This document shows positions 24,611 to 33,474 of a stretch of DNA of 64,000 nucleotides, in pieces (the first letter of the stretch is position 1; every line of letters starts with the position of its first letter). Source of the stretch: Streptomyces sp. Je 1-79 (GTDB lineage Bacteria; Actinomycetota; Actinomycetes; Streptomycetales; Streptomycetaceae); contig NZ_JAMGSL010000011.1 of the NCBI RefSeq assembly GCF_025195125.1, forward strand, positions 211,881-275,880, written 5' to 3'. Both the position numbers and the translations under genes were made by a program. The notes beneath the pieces are model-generated. The model ran no database searches. It had not been told where the DNA came from and saw only the letters and a program-made list of their open reading frames with translations.

Positions 24611-25758
24611 TCCGCCTTCCCGACGGTGCCGGAGGGGTACGGGAGTACCTCCCGCGCCCGGCGCGCGCGCTCGTCCCCGTGGGCGGCGCCCTGACCTCCC
24701 GTACGGTCTTCTCCGCCGCCCATGTCGTCGCCGACCCGTACGCCGACACCACCCCCGACGGTCCGGCCGCCGTCGACTGGGACGCCACGCTCGCCTTCCG
24801 CCACCACCTCTGGGCGCAGGGCCTCGGCGTCGCGGAGGCCATGGACACCGCGCAGCGCGGCATGGGGCTGGACTGGGCGGGCGCGGCCGAACTGATCCGC
24901 CGCTCGGCTGCCGAGGCCAAGGCGGTGGGAGGCCGCATCGCGTGCGGTGTCGGCACCGACCAGCTGGCGGGCCCGGCGGATCTCATGGTGGTCCGCAAGG
25001 CGTACGAGGAGCAGCTCGCCCTCGTCGAGGAGTCCGGCGCCCAGCCCATCCTGATGGCCTCGCGGGCCCTCGCGGCCGCCGCCGAGAGCCCGGACGACTA
25101 CCTCGACACGTACACCCATCTGCTCCGCCAGGCGGGCGAGCCGGTGATCCTGCACTGGCTCGGGCCGATGTTCGACCCGGCGCTGGACGGGTACTGGGGC
25201 TCGGCCGACCTGGACACCGCGACCGACACCTTCCTGGAGGTCATCGCGGCCCACCCGGACAAGGTGGACGGCATCAAGGTCTCGCTCCTCGACGCGCAGC
25301 GCGAGGTCGACCTGCGCCGCCGTCTTCCTGAGGGCGTCCGCTGCTACACGGGCGACGACTTCCACTACCCGGAGCTGATCGCGGGGGACGAACAGGGCTT
25401 CAGCCACGCCCTCCTCGGCATCTTCGACCCGCTGGGGCCGCTGGCGGCGGAGGCGGTACGGGTCCTGGACACGGGCGACGTGAAGGGGTTCCGCGCGGTC
25501 ATGGACCCGACGGTGGAGCTGTCCCGGCACCTCTTCCAGGCGCCGACCCGCTTCTACAAGACGGGGGTCGTGTTCCTGGCCTGGCTGGCCGGCCATCAGG
25601 AGCACTTCACGATGGTCGGCGGTCTGCAGTCCGCCCGCTCGCTGCCGCACCTTGCGCGGGCCTACGAACTGGCCGACGGACTGGGCCTGTTCCCCGATCC
25701 GGAGCTGGCGGAATCCCGGATGAGGTCCCTGCTGACGGTCTACGGAGTGAGCCGGTGA
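24607..25758 (+). CDS. DUF993 protein, predicted TIM-barrel aldolase-like enzyme
   Basis: A 383-aa protein matching the DUF993 family, which is distantly related to dihydrodipicolinate synthase-like lyases. Visible blocks are VDWDATLAFRHHLWAQGLGVAEAMDTAQRG (N-terminal barrel part), QPILMASRALA, and VDGIKVSLLD with a Lys that could form a Schiff base, near residue 223. GDDFHYPELI follows. No biochemical role is established to my knowledge. It starts at GTG 24607 inside the stop of the oxidoreductase (GTGA) and ends the same way with the next gene, so stoichiometric production is likely. Probable role: retro-aldol or dehydration step after the oxidation (inference). Confidence 0.85.
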   Translation: MIRLPDGAGGVREYLPRPARALVPVGGALTSRTVFSAAHVVADPYADTTPDGPAAVDWDATLAFRHHLWAQGLGVAEAMDTAQRGMGLDWAGAAELIRRSAAEAKAVGGRIACGVGTDQLAGPADLMVVRKAYEEQLALVEESGAQPILMASRALAAAAESPDDYLDTYTHLLRQAGEPVILHWLGPMFDPALDGYWGSADLDTATDTFLEVIAAHPDKVDGIKVSLLDAQREVDLRRRLPEGVRCYTGDDFHYPELIAGDEQGFSHALLGIFDPLGPLAAEAVRVLDTGDVKGFRAVMDPTVELSRHLFQAPTRFYKTGVVFLAWLAGHQEHFTMVGGLQSARSLPHLARAYELADGLGLFPDPELAESRMRSLLTVYGVSR

Positions 25759-26573
25759 CGGTCGAACCCCTTTCGCGCTTCAGCATCAACCAGATGACGG
25801 TGAAGCAGCTGTCGTTGCCGGAGCTGGTGGAGCAGTGCGTACGGCTCTCGGTCCCGGGCGTGGGCCTGTGGCGGGAACCGGTCGCGGAGTACGGCCTCGA
25901 AGCCGCGGCCAAGCTGGTCCGCGACGCGGGCCTGACGGTCACGTCACTGTGCCGGGGCGGCTTCTTCACGACGGCCGAGTCCCTGGACGACAACCGCGCC
26001 GCGATCGACGAGGCGGCGGCCCTGGGCACGGACACCCTGGTCCTGGTCTCGGGCGGACTCGCCCCGGGCAGCCGCGACCTGTCGGCGGCCCGCGCCCGGA
26101 TCACGGAGTCGATCGCCGAACTCGCCCCGTACGCGGGGGAGCGGGGCGTCCGGCTGGCGATCGAGCCGCTGCACCCGATGTACGCGTCGGACCGCTGCGC
26201 GGTCTCCACCCTGGACCAGGCGCTGGCGATCGCCGAGCACTTCCCGTCCACACAGGTGGGCGTGGTCGTCGACACGTACCACATCTGGTGGGACGACCGC
26301 GCCCCGGCGGCGGTCGCCCGCGCGGGCGCGTCGGGCCGTATCCACGCCTTCCAACTCGCCGACTGGACGACCCCCTTGCCGGCCGGCGTCCTCAACGGGC
26401 GGGGTCAACTGGGCGACGGCGCGATCGACCTGAGGGCGTGGTGCGACCTGGTGGAGGGCTCGGGGTACGAGGGCCCGATCGAGGTGGAGCTCTTCAACGA
26501 CGCGCTGTGGGCCAGGGACGGTGTGGAGGTCCTGGAGGAGACGCTGGGAAGGTACGTGCGCCACGTGGGGTAA
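25755..26573 (+). CDS. sugar phosphate isomerase/epimerase-like TIM-barrel protein
   Basis: A 272-aa AP-endonuclease-2-like barrel (xylose isomerase-like). It shows metal-ligand patterns RLAIEPLHPMY (Glu near residue 136), VGVVVDTYHIWWD (Asp/His near 175), IHAFQLADW (His near 196) and GPIEVELFND (Glu near 248). It would isomerise or epimerise the keto-sugar intermediate of the operon. GTG 25755 overlaps the preceding stop (GTGA). Last gene of the LacI-controlled operon; the next gene starts 86 bp further on and is unrelated. Confidence 0.87.
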   Translation: MTVEPLSRFSINQMTVKQLSLPELVEQCVRLSVPGVGLWREPVAEYGLEAAAKLVRDAGLTVTSLCRGGFFTTAESLDDNRAAIDEAAALGTDTLVLVSGGLAPGSRDLSAARARITESIAELAPYAGERGVRLAIEPLHPMYASDRCAVSTLDQALAIAEHFPSTQVGVVVDTYHIWWDDRAPAAVARAGASGRIHAFQLADWTTPLPAGVLNGRGQLGDGAIDLRAWCDLVEGSGYEGPIEVELFNDALWARDGVEVLEETLGRYVRHVG

Positions 26574-26659
26574 GGCGCGCCGGCCCGGCCCGCGTCGTGT
26601 GCCGGGTCGCCGTCCACAGACACCCACCGGGTGTCCGAGCCGTTCGCTACCGTCGGGGC

Positions 26660-28879
26660 ATGTCCAACCAGGGTCAGGGCCAGGCGGTCGTCGAAGGGGT
26701 GCTGGAGCGGATCACCTATGCCAACGAGGAGAGCGGGTACACCGTCGCCCGCGTCGACACCGGGCGCGGTGGCGGTGATCTCCTCACGGTCGTCGGGGCG
26801 CTGCTCGGCGCCCAGCCGGGTGAGTCGCTGCGGATGCAGGGGCGTTGGGGCTCCCACCCGCAGTACGGCAAGCAGTTCACGGTCGAGAACTACACGACCG
26901 TGCTGCCCGCCACCATCCAGGGCATCCGCCGGTATCTCGGCTCCGGTCTCGTCAAGGGCATCGGCCCCGTCTTCGCCGACCGCATCACGCAGCACTTCGG
27001 CCTGGAGACCCTCGACATCCTCGAAGAGTCACCCGGGCGTCTGATCGAGGTCCCGGGTCTCGGCCCCAAGCGCACCGGGAACATCACCGCCGCCTGGGAG
27101 GAGCAGAAGGCCATCAAGGAGGTGATGGTCTTCCTCCAGAGCGTCGGCGTCTCCACCTCCATCGCCGTGCGGATCTACAAGAAGTACGGGGACGCCTCGA
27201 TCTCCGTCGTCCGGAACCAGCCCTACCGGCTGGCCTCCGACGTCTGGGGCATCGGCTTCCTCACCGCCGACCGGATCGCCCAGGCCGTCGGCATCCCGCA
27301 CGACAGCCCCGACCGGGTGAGGGCGGGGCTCCAGTACGCCCTGTCCCAGTCCACCGACCAGGGGCACTGCTTCCTGCCCGAGGAGCAGTTGATCCGCGAC
27401 GCCGTGAAGCTGCTCCAGGTCGACACGGGCCTCGTCATCGAGTGCCTCGCCGAGCTGGCGTGCGACCCCGAAGGGGTCGTGCGGGAGACCGTGCCGGGGC
27501 CCGAAGGGCTGCCCGTCACGGCCGTCTACCTGGTCCCCTTCCATCGCGCCGAGCTCTCCCTCGCCGGGCAGGTCGGACGCCTCCTGCGGGGCCCCGACGA
27601 CCGGATGCCGGCCTTCCAGGACGTCGCGTGGGACAAGGCCCTGGCCTGGCTCGCCGACCGGACCGGGGCCTCGCTCGCGCCCGAGCAGGAGGAGGCGGTA
27701 CGGCTCGCCCTGACCCGTAAGGTCGCCGTGCTCACCGGCGGCCCCGGGTGCGGCAAGTCGTTCACCGTCCGCTCGATCGTGGAGCTGGCCCGGGCCAAGC
27801 GCGCCAAGGTCGTCCTCGCCGCGCCCACCGGCCGGGCCGCCAAGCGCCTCGCCGAACTGACCGGGACCGAGGCGTCGACCGTGCACCGGCTCCTGGAGCT
27901 CAAGCCGGGCGGCGACGCGGCCTACGACCGGGACCGCCCGCTCGACGCCGATCTCGTCGTCGTGGACGAGGCGTCCATGCTCGACCTGCTCCTCGCCAAC
28001 AAGCTCGTGAAGGCCGTGGCACCCGGTGCCCACCTCCTCCTCGTCGGCGACGTGGACCAACTGCCCTCGGTCGGCGCGGGGGAGGTGCTCGGCGACCTGC
28101 TGGCCGCCGGCAGCCCGGTTCCGGCCGTCCGGCTGACCCGGATCTTCCGGCAGGCGCAGCAGTCGGGCGTGGTGACCAACGCCCACCGCATCAACGCCGG
28201 TCTGCCGCCCGTCACCACCGGCCTGCCGGACTTCTTCCTCTTCGTGGAGGACGAGACCGAGGACGCCGCACGGGTCGCCGTCGAGGTCGCGGCCCGGCGG
28301 GTTCCCGCCAAGTTCGGGCTCGATCCGCGCCGGGACGTCCAGGTCCTGGCCCCCATGCACCGCGGCCCCGCGGGGGCGGGCGCGCTCAACGGGCTGCTGC
28401 AGCAGGCCGTCACCCCGGCCCGTCCCGACCTCCCCGAGAAGCGGTTCGGCGGCCGGGTCTTCCGCGTCGGCGACAAGGTCACCCAGATCCGCAACAACTA
28501 CGAGAAGGGCGCCAACGGCGTCTTCAACGGCACCGTCGGCGTCGTGACCTCGCTCGACACCGTCGAGCAGCGGCTGACCGTGCGCACCGACGAGGACGAG
28601 GAGGTGGGGTACGACTTCGACGAGCTGGACGAGCTGGCCCACGCCTACGCCGTCACGATCCACCGCTCGCAGGGCAGCGAGTACCCGGCGGTGGTGATCC
28701 CCGTCACCAACAGCGCCTGGATGATGCTCCAGCGGAACCTGCTCTACACGGCCGTCACCCGGGCCCGGAAGCTCGTCGTCCTGGTCGGTTCGCGCAAGGC
28801 GATCGCCCAGGCCGTCCGTACGGTTTCCGCAGGCAGACGCTTCACCGCCCTGGCCCACCGGCTGTCGGCAGCCGTGTGA
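26660..28879 (+). CDS. recD2: RecD2-like ATP-dependent DNA helicase
   Basis: A 739-aa superfamily 1B 5'-3' helicase not partnered with RecBC. An N-terminal OB/HhH region (about 10-250) shows GIGPVFADRI, VPGLGPKRTGNI and WGIGFLTADRIA. The motor has Walker A LTGGPGCGKSFT near residue 362, VVVDEASMLD (motif II) near 435, GDVDQLPSVGAGE (motif III), TIHRSQGSEYPAVV (motif V/VI region) and YTAVTRARK near the end. Length and motifs fit RecD2, implicated in DNA repair and replication-fork handling. Start ATG 26660 is chosen by the start of homology (VVEGVLERITYANEESGYTV); no strong ribosome site is visible. Confidence 0.9.
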   Translation: MSNQGQGQAVVEGVLERITYANEESGYTVARVDTGRGGGDLLTVVGALLGAQPGESLRMQGRWGSHPQYGKQFTVENYTTVLPATIQGIRRYLGSGLVKGIGPVFADRITQHFGLETLDILEESPGRLIEVPGLGPKRTGNITAAWEEQKAIKEVMVFLQSVGVSTSIAVRIYKKYGDASISVVRNQPYRLASDVWGIGFLTADRIAQAVGIPHDSPDRVRAGLQYALSQSTDQGHCFLPEEQLIRDAVKLLQVDTGLVIECLAELACDPEGVVRETVPGPEGLPVTAVYLVPFHRAELSLAGQVGRLLRGPDDRMPAFQDVAWDKALAWLADRTGASLAPEQEEAVRLALTRKVAVLTGGPGCGKSFTVRSIVELARAKRAKVVLAAPTGRAAKRLAELTGTEASTVHRLLELKPGGDAAYDRDRPLDADLVVVDEASMLDLLLANKLVKAVAPGAHLLLVGDVDQLPSVGAGEVLGDLLAAGSPVPAVRLTRIFRQAQQSGVVTNAHRINAGLPPVTTGLPDFFLFVEDETEDAARVAVEVAARRVPAKFGLDPRRDVQVLAPMHRGPAGAGALNGLLQQAVTPARPDLPEKRFGGRVFRVGDKVTQIRNNYEKGANGVFNGTVGVVTSLDTVEQRLTVRTDEDEEVGYDFDELDELAHAYAVTIHRSQGSEYPAVVIPVTNSAWMMLQRNLLYTAVTRARKLVVLVGSRKAIAQAVRTVSAGRRFTALAHRLSAAV

Positions 28880-28930
28880 AAGACCACCCCGGACTTCCCC
28901 GAACGGGGCGAAGGGGGCAAGATGAGCAGG

Positions 28931-28983
28931 TTGGCGGCACTGAGTGCCGCCAAATGGCCCAATGGTCGACCCCGAGTGCACTC
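28931..28983 (+). promoter_or_regulatory. two palindromes in the citrate synthase leader
   Basis: TTGGCGGCAC-TGA-GTGCCGCCAA (28931-28953) is a perfect 10-bp inverted repeat. GAGTGCACTC (28974-28983) is a perfect palindrome. Both lie in the 179-bp gap before citrate synthase and are candidate operators. A short hairpin CCCCG-AA-CGGGG (28897-28908) may end the helicase transcript. Confidence 0.5.
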
Positions 28984-29058
28984 TCCTGAGCCAAATGGGG
29001 GATGGTAGAGACAGTCAGGGCACCTCGAAGAAGAGGCACTACGTCGGTGAGGGATGAC

Positions 29059-30348
29059 GTGAGCGACAACTCTGTAGTACTGCGGTACGCGGACGGTGAA
29101 TACACCTACCCGGTGGTCGAGAGCACCGTCGGCGACAAGGGCTTCGACATCGGGAAGCTCCGAGCCCAGACCGGTCTGGTCACCCTGGACAGCGGATACG
29201 GCAACACCGCCGCCTATAAATCCGCCATCACCTACCTGGACGGTGAGCAGGGCATTCTGCGGTACCGCGGCTACCCCATCGAGCAGCTGGCGGAGCGCTC
29301 CACCTTCCTTGAGGTGGCCTACCTGCTGATCAACGGTGAGCTCCCCAAGGTCGACGAGCTCGCGACCTTCAAGAACGAGGTCACCCAGCACACGCTGCTG
29401 CACGAGGACGTCAAGCGCTTCTTCGACGGCTTCCCCCGGGACGCCCACCCGATGGCGATGCTCTCCTCGGTGGTCTCCGCGCTGTCCACCTTCTACCAGG
29501 ACAGCCACAACCCGTTCGACGAGAAGCAGCGTCACCTGTCCACGATCCGGCTGCTCGCCAAGCTGCCGACGATCGCGGCGTACGCCTACAAGAAGTCGAT
29601 CGGCCACCCCTTCGTCTACCCGCGCAACGACCTCGGGTACGTCGAGAACTTCCTGCGCATGACCTTCTCGGTCCCGGCGCAGGAGTACGAGCTCGACCCG
29701 GTCGTGGTCTCGGCGCTCGACAAGCTGCTGATCCTGCACGCGGACCACGAGCAGAACTGTTCGACGTCCACCGTCCGTCTGGTGGGTTCGAGCCAGGCGA
29801 ACATGTTCGCGTCGATCTCCGCCGGCATCTCGGCCCTGTGGGGCCCTCTGCACGGTGGCGCCAACCAGTCGGTCCTGGAGATGCTCGAGGGCATCCAGGC
29901 CAACGGTGGCAATGTCGACTCCTTCATCAACAAGGTGAAGAACAAGGAGGACGGCGTCCGCCTGATGGGCTTCGGCCACCGGGTGTACAAGTCCTTCGAC
30001 CCGCGCGCCAAGATCATCAAGGCCGCGGCGCACGACGTGCTCTCCGCGCTCGGCAAGTCCGACGAGCTGCTGGACATCGCGCTCAAGCTGGAGGAGCACG
30101 CGCTCTCCGACGACTACTTCGTCTCGCGCAACCTCTACCCCAACGTGGACTTCTACACGGGCCTCATCTACCGCGCGATGGGCTTCCCGACCGAGATGTT
30201 CACCGTGCTCTTCGCGCTCGGCCGCCTTCCGGGCTGGATCGCCCAGTGGCACGAGATGATCAAGGAGCCGGGTTCCCGCATCGGCCGCCCGCGCCAGATC
30301 TACACCGGCGAGGTCCTGCGCGACTTCGTCCCGGTCGAGGGCCGCTGA
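29059..30348 (+). CDS. citA: citrate synthase
   Basis: Condenses oxaloacetate with acetyl-CoA in the TCA cycle. The 429-aa product is the type I (hexameric) form. It has HADHEQNCSTSTVR (first His), GPLHGGANQSVLEML (active-site His), MGFGHRVYK and NVDFYTGLIYRAMG (catalytic Asp near residue 363). Start GTG 29059 is preferred: it gives the SDNSVVLRY N-terminus and 429-aa length that I recall for Streptomyces CitA, with GAGGGATGAC upstream. Earlier in-frame starts at 29047 and 29002 are less likely. Two palindromes precede it, and a strong terminator follows at 30421-30469. Confidence 0.95.
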   Translation: MSDNSVVLRYADGEYTYPVVESTVGDKGFDIGKLRAQTGLVTLDSGYGNTAAYKSAITYLDGEQGILRYRGYPIEQLAERSTFLEVAYLLINGELPKVDELATFKNEVTQHTLLHEDVKRFFDGFPRDAHPMAMLSSVVSALSTFYQDSHNPFDEKQRHLSTIRLLAKLPTIAAYAYKKSIGHPFVYPRNDLGYVENFLRMTFSVPAQEYELDPVVVSALDKLLILHADHEQNCSTSTVRLVGSSQANMFASISAGISALWGPLHGGANQSVLEMLEGIQANGGNVDSFINKVKNKEDGVRLMGFGHRVYKSFDPRAKIIKAAAHDVLSALGKSDELLDIALKLEEHALSDDYFVSRNLYPNVDFYTGLIYRAMGFPTEMFTVLFALGRLPGWIAQWHEMIKEPGSRIGRPRQIYTGEVLRDFVPVEGR

Positions 30349-30420
30349 CGCACCGCGCCGGGTGCCGCGCGAGGTCCCGGACGCGGTGCCGCGCGAGACG
30401 CTGTACGAGACGCGCAACGA

Positions 30421-30469
30421 AAAGCGCCCCGCTGCCGATCCCCCCACGGGTCGGCGAGCGGGGCGCTTT
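30421..30469 (+). terminator. citrate synthase terminator
   Basis: AAAGCGCCCCGCT (30421-30433) pairs perfectly with AGCGGGGCGCTTT (30457-30469), with inner pairing GCCGATC/GGTCGGC. The 13-bp outer stem makes this the clearest terminator in the window. Confidence 0.85.
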
Positions 30470-30768
30470 CCATATCCCCGGTGCGGATTCCCCCCACGGG
30501 ATCCGGGCCGGGCGTCTGCCGGGTTCAGCAGAAGCTAAGCAGGCCGCGCGGTCTGCCGGGGTACGTACGGGAGGGCCGCTCAAAGCTCCCCGGTGCACGT
30601 GCCCCGGCCCACGCTTGCCTGGGACGTCCCCCAAGACATCCCATGAACGTCCCCCAAGACGTTCTTGGCATCGCCCACTTAGACTCGCGAACGGCCCGAA
30701 TGGTTACCCCCAAATATCTGTGATCTAGGTCTCTTTGTGAAGGTCCTGTGAGTCACGTGTAGGTCAAT
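30470..30768. other. convergent intergenic region with direct repeats
   Basis: This stretch lies between citA and copA and has no convincing gene. ACGTCCCCCAAGAC occurs exactly at 30624-30637 and 30647-30660 (period 23 bp). The second copy runs into the palindrome CCAAGA-CGT-TCTTGG (30654-30668). The right part is AT-richer than its surroundings. It carries CACGTG twice (30754-30759 and 30770-30775), the second touching the copA stop. A promoter or small RNA is possible but not shown. Confidence 0.4.
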
Positions 30769-32994
30769 TCACGTGAACCTCCGAAGTCGCAGGCTGTTTG
30801 TCACGACAAATACGGACGAAAATGCCATGGCCAGACCGGCGATCATCGGGTTCAGCAATCCGAAAGCGGCCAGAGGCAGTGCGGCGACGTTGTAACCGAA
30901 GGCCCAGCCCAGGTTTCCCTTGATCGTCGCGAGGGTGCGGCGTGCCAGCCGGATGGCGTCCGCCGCCACCCGGAGGTCGCCGCGGACCAGCGTCAGATCG
31001 CTCGCCTCGATCGCCGCGTCCGTGCCGGTGCCCATGGCCAGGCCCAGGTCCGCGGTGGCCAGCGCGGCCGCGTCGTTCACGCCGTCGCCGACCATGGCGA
31101 CCGTCCGGCCCTCCGCCTGGAGACGCCGGATCACGTCGGCCTTCTCCTGTGGGAGCACCTCGGCGAAGACCTGGTCCGCGTCGATGCCCACCTCCGCCGC
31201 CACCGTCTCGGCGACCGCGTGCCCGTCCCCGGTCAGCAGGACCGGCGCCAGGCCCAGGGCGCGCAGCCGTGCGACCGCCTCGGCGCTGGTCTCCTTCACG
31301 GCGTCGGCGACGGTGAGCGCCCCGCGCGCCCGGCCGTCCCAGGCGACCTGCACGGCGCCCGGCTCCGGCACCCCGGGGATCTCGACGCCCTCCGCGTCGA
31401 GGAGGGCCTCGCGGCCGACCAGGAGGGCGTGGCCGTCGACCGAGCCGCGCACCCCGAGGCCCGGGACGTTCTCGAAGGACGTCGGCACGGGGAGCCCGCC
31501 CAGGGGCAGGCCGAGCCGCTCGGCGGCGCCCGCCGCGACCGCCCGGGCGACCGGGTGCTCGGAGGCGTGCTCCAGGGCGCCCGCGAGGCGCAGCAGCTCG
31601 GCCTCGTCCACACCCTCGTACGCGTACACCTTCTGCAGCCGCATCCGGCCGGTGGTGATCGTCCCGGTCTTGTCGAGGACGACGGTGTCGACGCGGCGGG
31701 TGGACTCCAGGACCTCGGGCCCCTTGATCAGGATGCCGAGCTGCGCGCCGCGACCGGTGCCGACCAGGAGCGCGGTCGGGGTCGCGAGGCCCAGGGCGCA
31801 GGGGCAGGCGATGATCAGTACGGCGACGGCTGCGGTGAAGGCGCCCGTGGTGTCCTCGACCACGAACAGCCAGGTCAGCAGCGTGGCGAGCGCGATGTAG
31901 AGCACGACGGGGACGAAGACGGCGGAGATCCGGTCGGCGAGGCGCTGCACCTCGGCCTTGCCGTTCTGGGCGTCCTCGACCAGCGCGGCCATCCGGGCCA
32001 GCTGGGTGTCCGCGCCGACCCGCGTCGCCCGGACGACCAGCCGGCCGGAGGTGTTGACGCAGCCGCCGGTGACCGGGTCGCCGGGCGCCACGTCGACGGG
32101 GACGGACTCGCCGGTGAGCAGGGACGCGTCGACGGCCGAGGCGCCCTCGGCGACCGTTCCGTCGGTGGCGATCTTCTCGCCGGGGCGGGCCACGAAGAGC
32201 TCGCCGGCCCGGAGCGCGGCGACCGGGACCCGTACCTCCGTACCGTCCCTCAGGACCGCCACGTCCTTCGCGCCGAGCTCCATCAGGGCGCGCAGCGCCG
32301 AGCCGGCCTTCCGTTTGGCGCGGGCCTCCAGATAGCGGCCGAGGAGGATGAAGGTGACGACACCGGCCGCGACCTCCAGGTAGACGGTCGAGGCGCCGTC
32401 GGCGCGGCCGGTGGTGAGGTCGAAGCCGTGTCGCATGTCCGGCATGCCCGCGTCGCCGAGGAACAGGGCCCAGAGCGACCAGCCGAAGGCGGCCAGGGTG
32501 CCGATCGAGACGAGGGTGTCCATGGTCGCCGCGCCGTGCCGGAGATTGGTCCAGGCGGCGCGGTGGAAAGGCAGTCCGCCCCAGACGACGACCGGTGCGG
32601 CGAGGGTGAGGGACAGCCACTGCCAGTTGTCGAACTGGAGGGCCGGGACCATGGCGAGCAGGACGACCGGCGCGGAGAGCACGGCGGAGACGGTCAGCCG
32701 GTTCCTGAGTGCGGCGAGCTCAGGGTCCGCCCCGTCCGCCGCCTCCGACGGCTCCGGGGCCGGGGGTGCGGGCTCCTCGGCGGTGTAGCCGGTCCTGACG
32801 ACCGTCGCGATCAGGTCGGCGACCGCCGTCCCCGCCGGATGCGCGATCTTCGCCTTCTCCGTCGCGTAGTTGACGGTCGCCGTGACGCCGTCCATCCGGT
32901 TGAGCTTCTTCTCGACGCGGGCCGCGCAGGAGGCGCAGGTCATCCCGCCGATGACGAGCTCGGTCGTGAGGGTGGGCGCGGGGCTCGATGTCAT
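30769..32994 (-). CDS. copA: copper-exporting P1B-type ATPase
   Basis: A 741-aa membrane pump expelling Cu(I). The N-terminal metal-binding domain has GMTCASCAARVEKKLN (near residue 19). Eight membrane helices are expected, including the CPC motif IIACPCALGLATPTAL near 400. The phosphorylation site is DKTGTITTG near 440, the HP motif SEHPVARAVA near 490, and the hinge GDGVNDAAALATADLG near 640. It lies downstream of the chaperone gene copZ on the same strand (80-bp gap), behind the CsoR-like box at 33363. ATG 32994 is used; an in-frame TTG at 33006 is possible. Confidence 0.95.
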   Translation of the reverse strand: MTSSPAPTLTTELVIGGMTCASCAARVEKKLNRMDGVTATVNYATEKAKIAHPAGTAVADLIATVVRTGYTAEEPAPPAPEPSEAADGADPELAALRNRLTVSAVLSAPVVLLAMVPALQFDNWQWLSLTLAAPVVVWGGLPFHRAAWTNLRHGAATMDTLVSIGTLAAFGWSLWALFLGDAGMPDMRHGFDLTTGRADGASTVYLEVAAGVVTFILLGRYLEARAKRKAGSALRALMELGAKDVAVLRDGTEVRVPVAALRAGELFVARPGEKIATDGTVAEGASAVDASLLTGESVPVDVAPGDPVTGGCVNTSGRLVVRATRVGADTQLARMAALVEDAQNGKAEVQRLADRISAVFVPVVLYIALATLLTWLFVVEDTTGAFTAAVAVLIIACPCALGLATPTALLVGTGRGAQLGILIKGPEVLESTRRVDTVVLDKTGTITTGRMRLQKVYAYEGVDEAELLRLAGALEHASEHPVARAVAAGAAERLGLPLGGLPVPTSFENVPGLGVRGSVDGHALLVGREALLDAEGVEIPGVPEPGAVQVAWDGRARGALTVADAVKETSAEAVARLRALGLAPVLLTGDGHAVAETVAAEVGIDADQVFAEVLPQEKADVIRRLQAEGRTVAMVGDGVNDAAALATADLGLAMGTGTDAAIEASDLTLVRGDLRVAADAIRLARRTLATIKGNLGWAFGYNVAALPLAAFGLLNPMIAGLAMAFSSVFVVTNSLRLRRFT

Positions 32995-33074
32995 GTGCGG
33001 TTCCAAACGAGAGCAGGGCCGTACCGCGTACGGTACGACCCTGCCGGTGTGTGCCGGGAGTGCGCCCCCGGGCC

Positions 33075-33308
33075 TTACGCCTGGCCGACGAGCTCGTAAC
33101 CGGCCTCGTCGACGGCGGCGCGGACGGCCTCCTCGTCGAGCGGGGCCTGGGAGACGACGGTGACCTGGCCGGTGGAGGCCGCGGCCTTGACGGAGGAGAC
33201 CCCGGCGATCTCGGAGATCTCGCTGGAGACCGCGCCCTCGCAGTGTCCGCAGGTCATTCCCTTGACCTGGTACACGGTGGTGAGTTCGGTCGTCGTCTCG
33301 GCGGTCAT
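33075..33308 (-). CDS. copZ: copper chaperone, HMA domain
   Basis: A 77-aa cytoplasmic protein with a single heavy-metal-associated domain. The metal-binding motif GMTCGHCEGAV is near residue 17, followed by the beta-alpha-beta-beta-alpha-beta pattern. It delivers Cu(I) to the ATPase encoded next. Start ATG is preceded by GAAGAGGAGACC. It is the first gene after the palindromic CsoR-type operator, so copper induction is expected. No csoR gene is present in the window. Confidence 0.93.
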   Translation of the reverse strand: MTAETTTELTTVYQVKGMTCGHCEGAVSSEISEIAGVSSVKAAASTGQVTVVSQAPLDEEAVRAAVDEAGYELVGQA

Positions 33309-33362
33309 GACGGTCTCCTCTTCGAGGGGCGTACTGGTTCAGGGTCGTTCTACAGCCAGCTT

Positions 33363-33379
33363 ATACCCCTAGGGGGTAT
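33363..33379. promoter_or_regulatory. CsoR-type copper operator
   Basis: ATACCCCTAGGGGGTAT is a near-perfect 17-bp palindrome matching the ATACCCC/GGGGTAT pattern bound by CsoR repressors in actinobacteria. It lies 55 bp upstream of copZ, in the divergent gap to the antiporter gene. Confidence 0.8.
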
Positions 33380-33474
33380 GAATTCCAGTCCGGTGCGGTT
33401 CGGGGGCGATCCGGCGCCGGGGCGCGCGGCGGTCGTGCCCCGCGGGCGGATGTCACCCATGGTAGATACCGGAC

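Noticed and set aside
30481..30723. 80-aa plus-strand frame after the citA terminator
   Set aside because: No ribosome site, mixed codon use, and it runs through the direct repeats; more likely chance.
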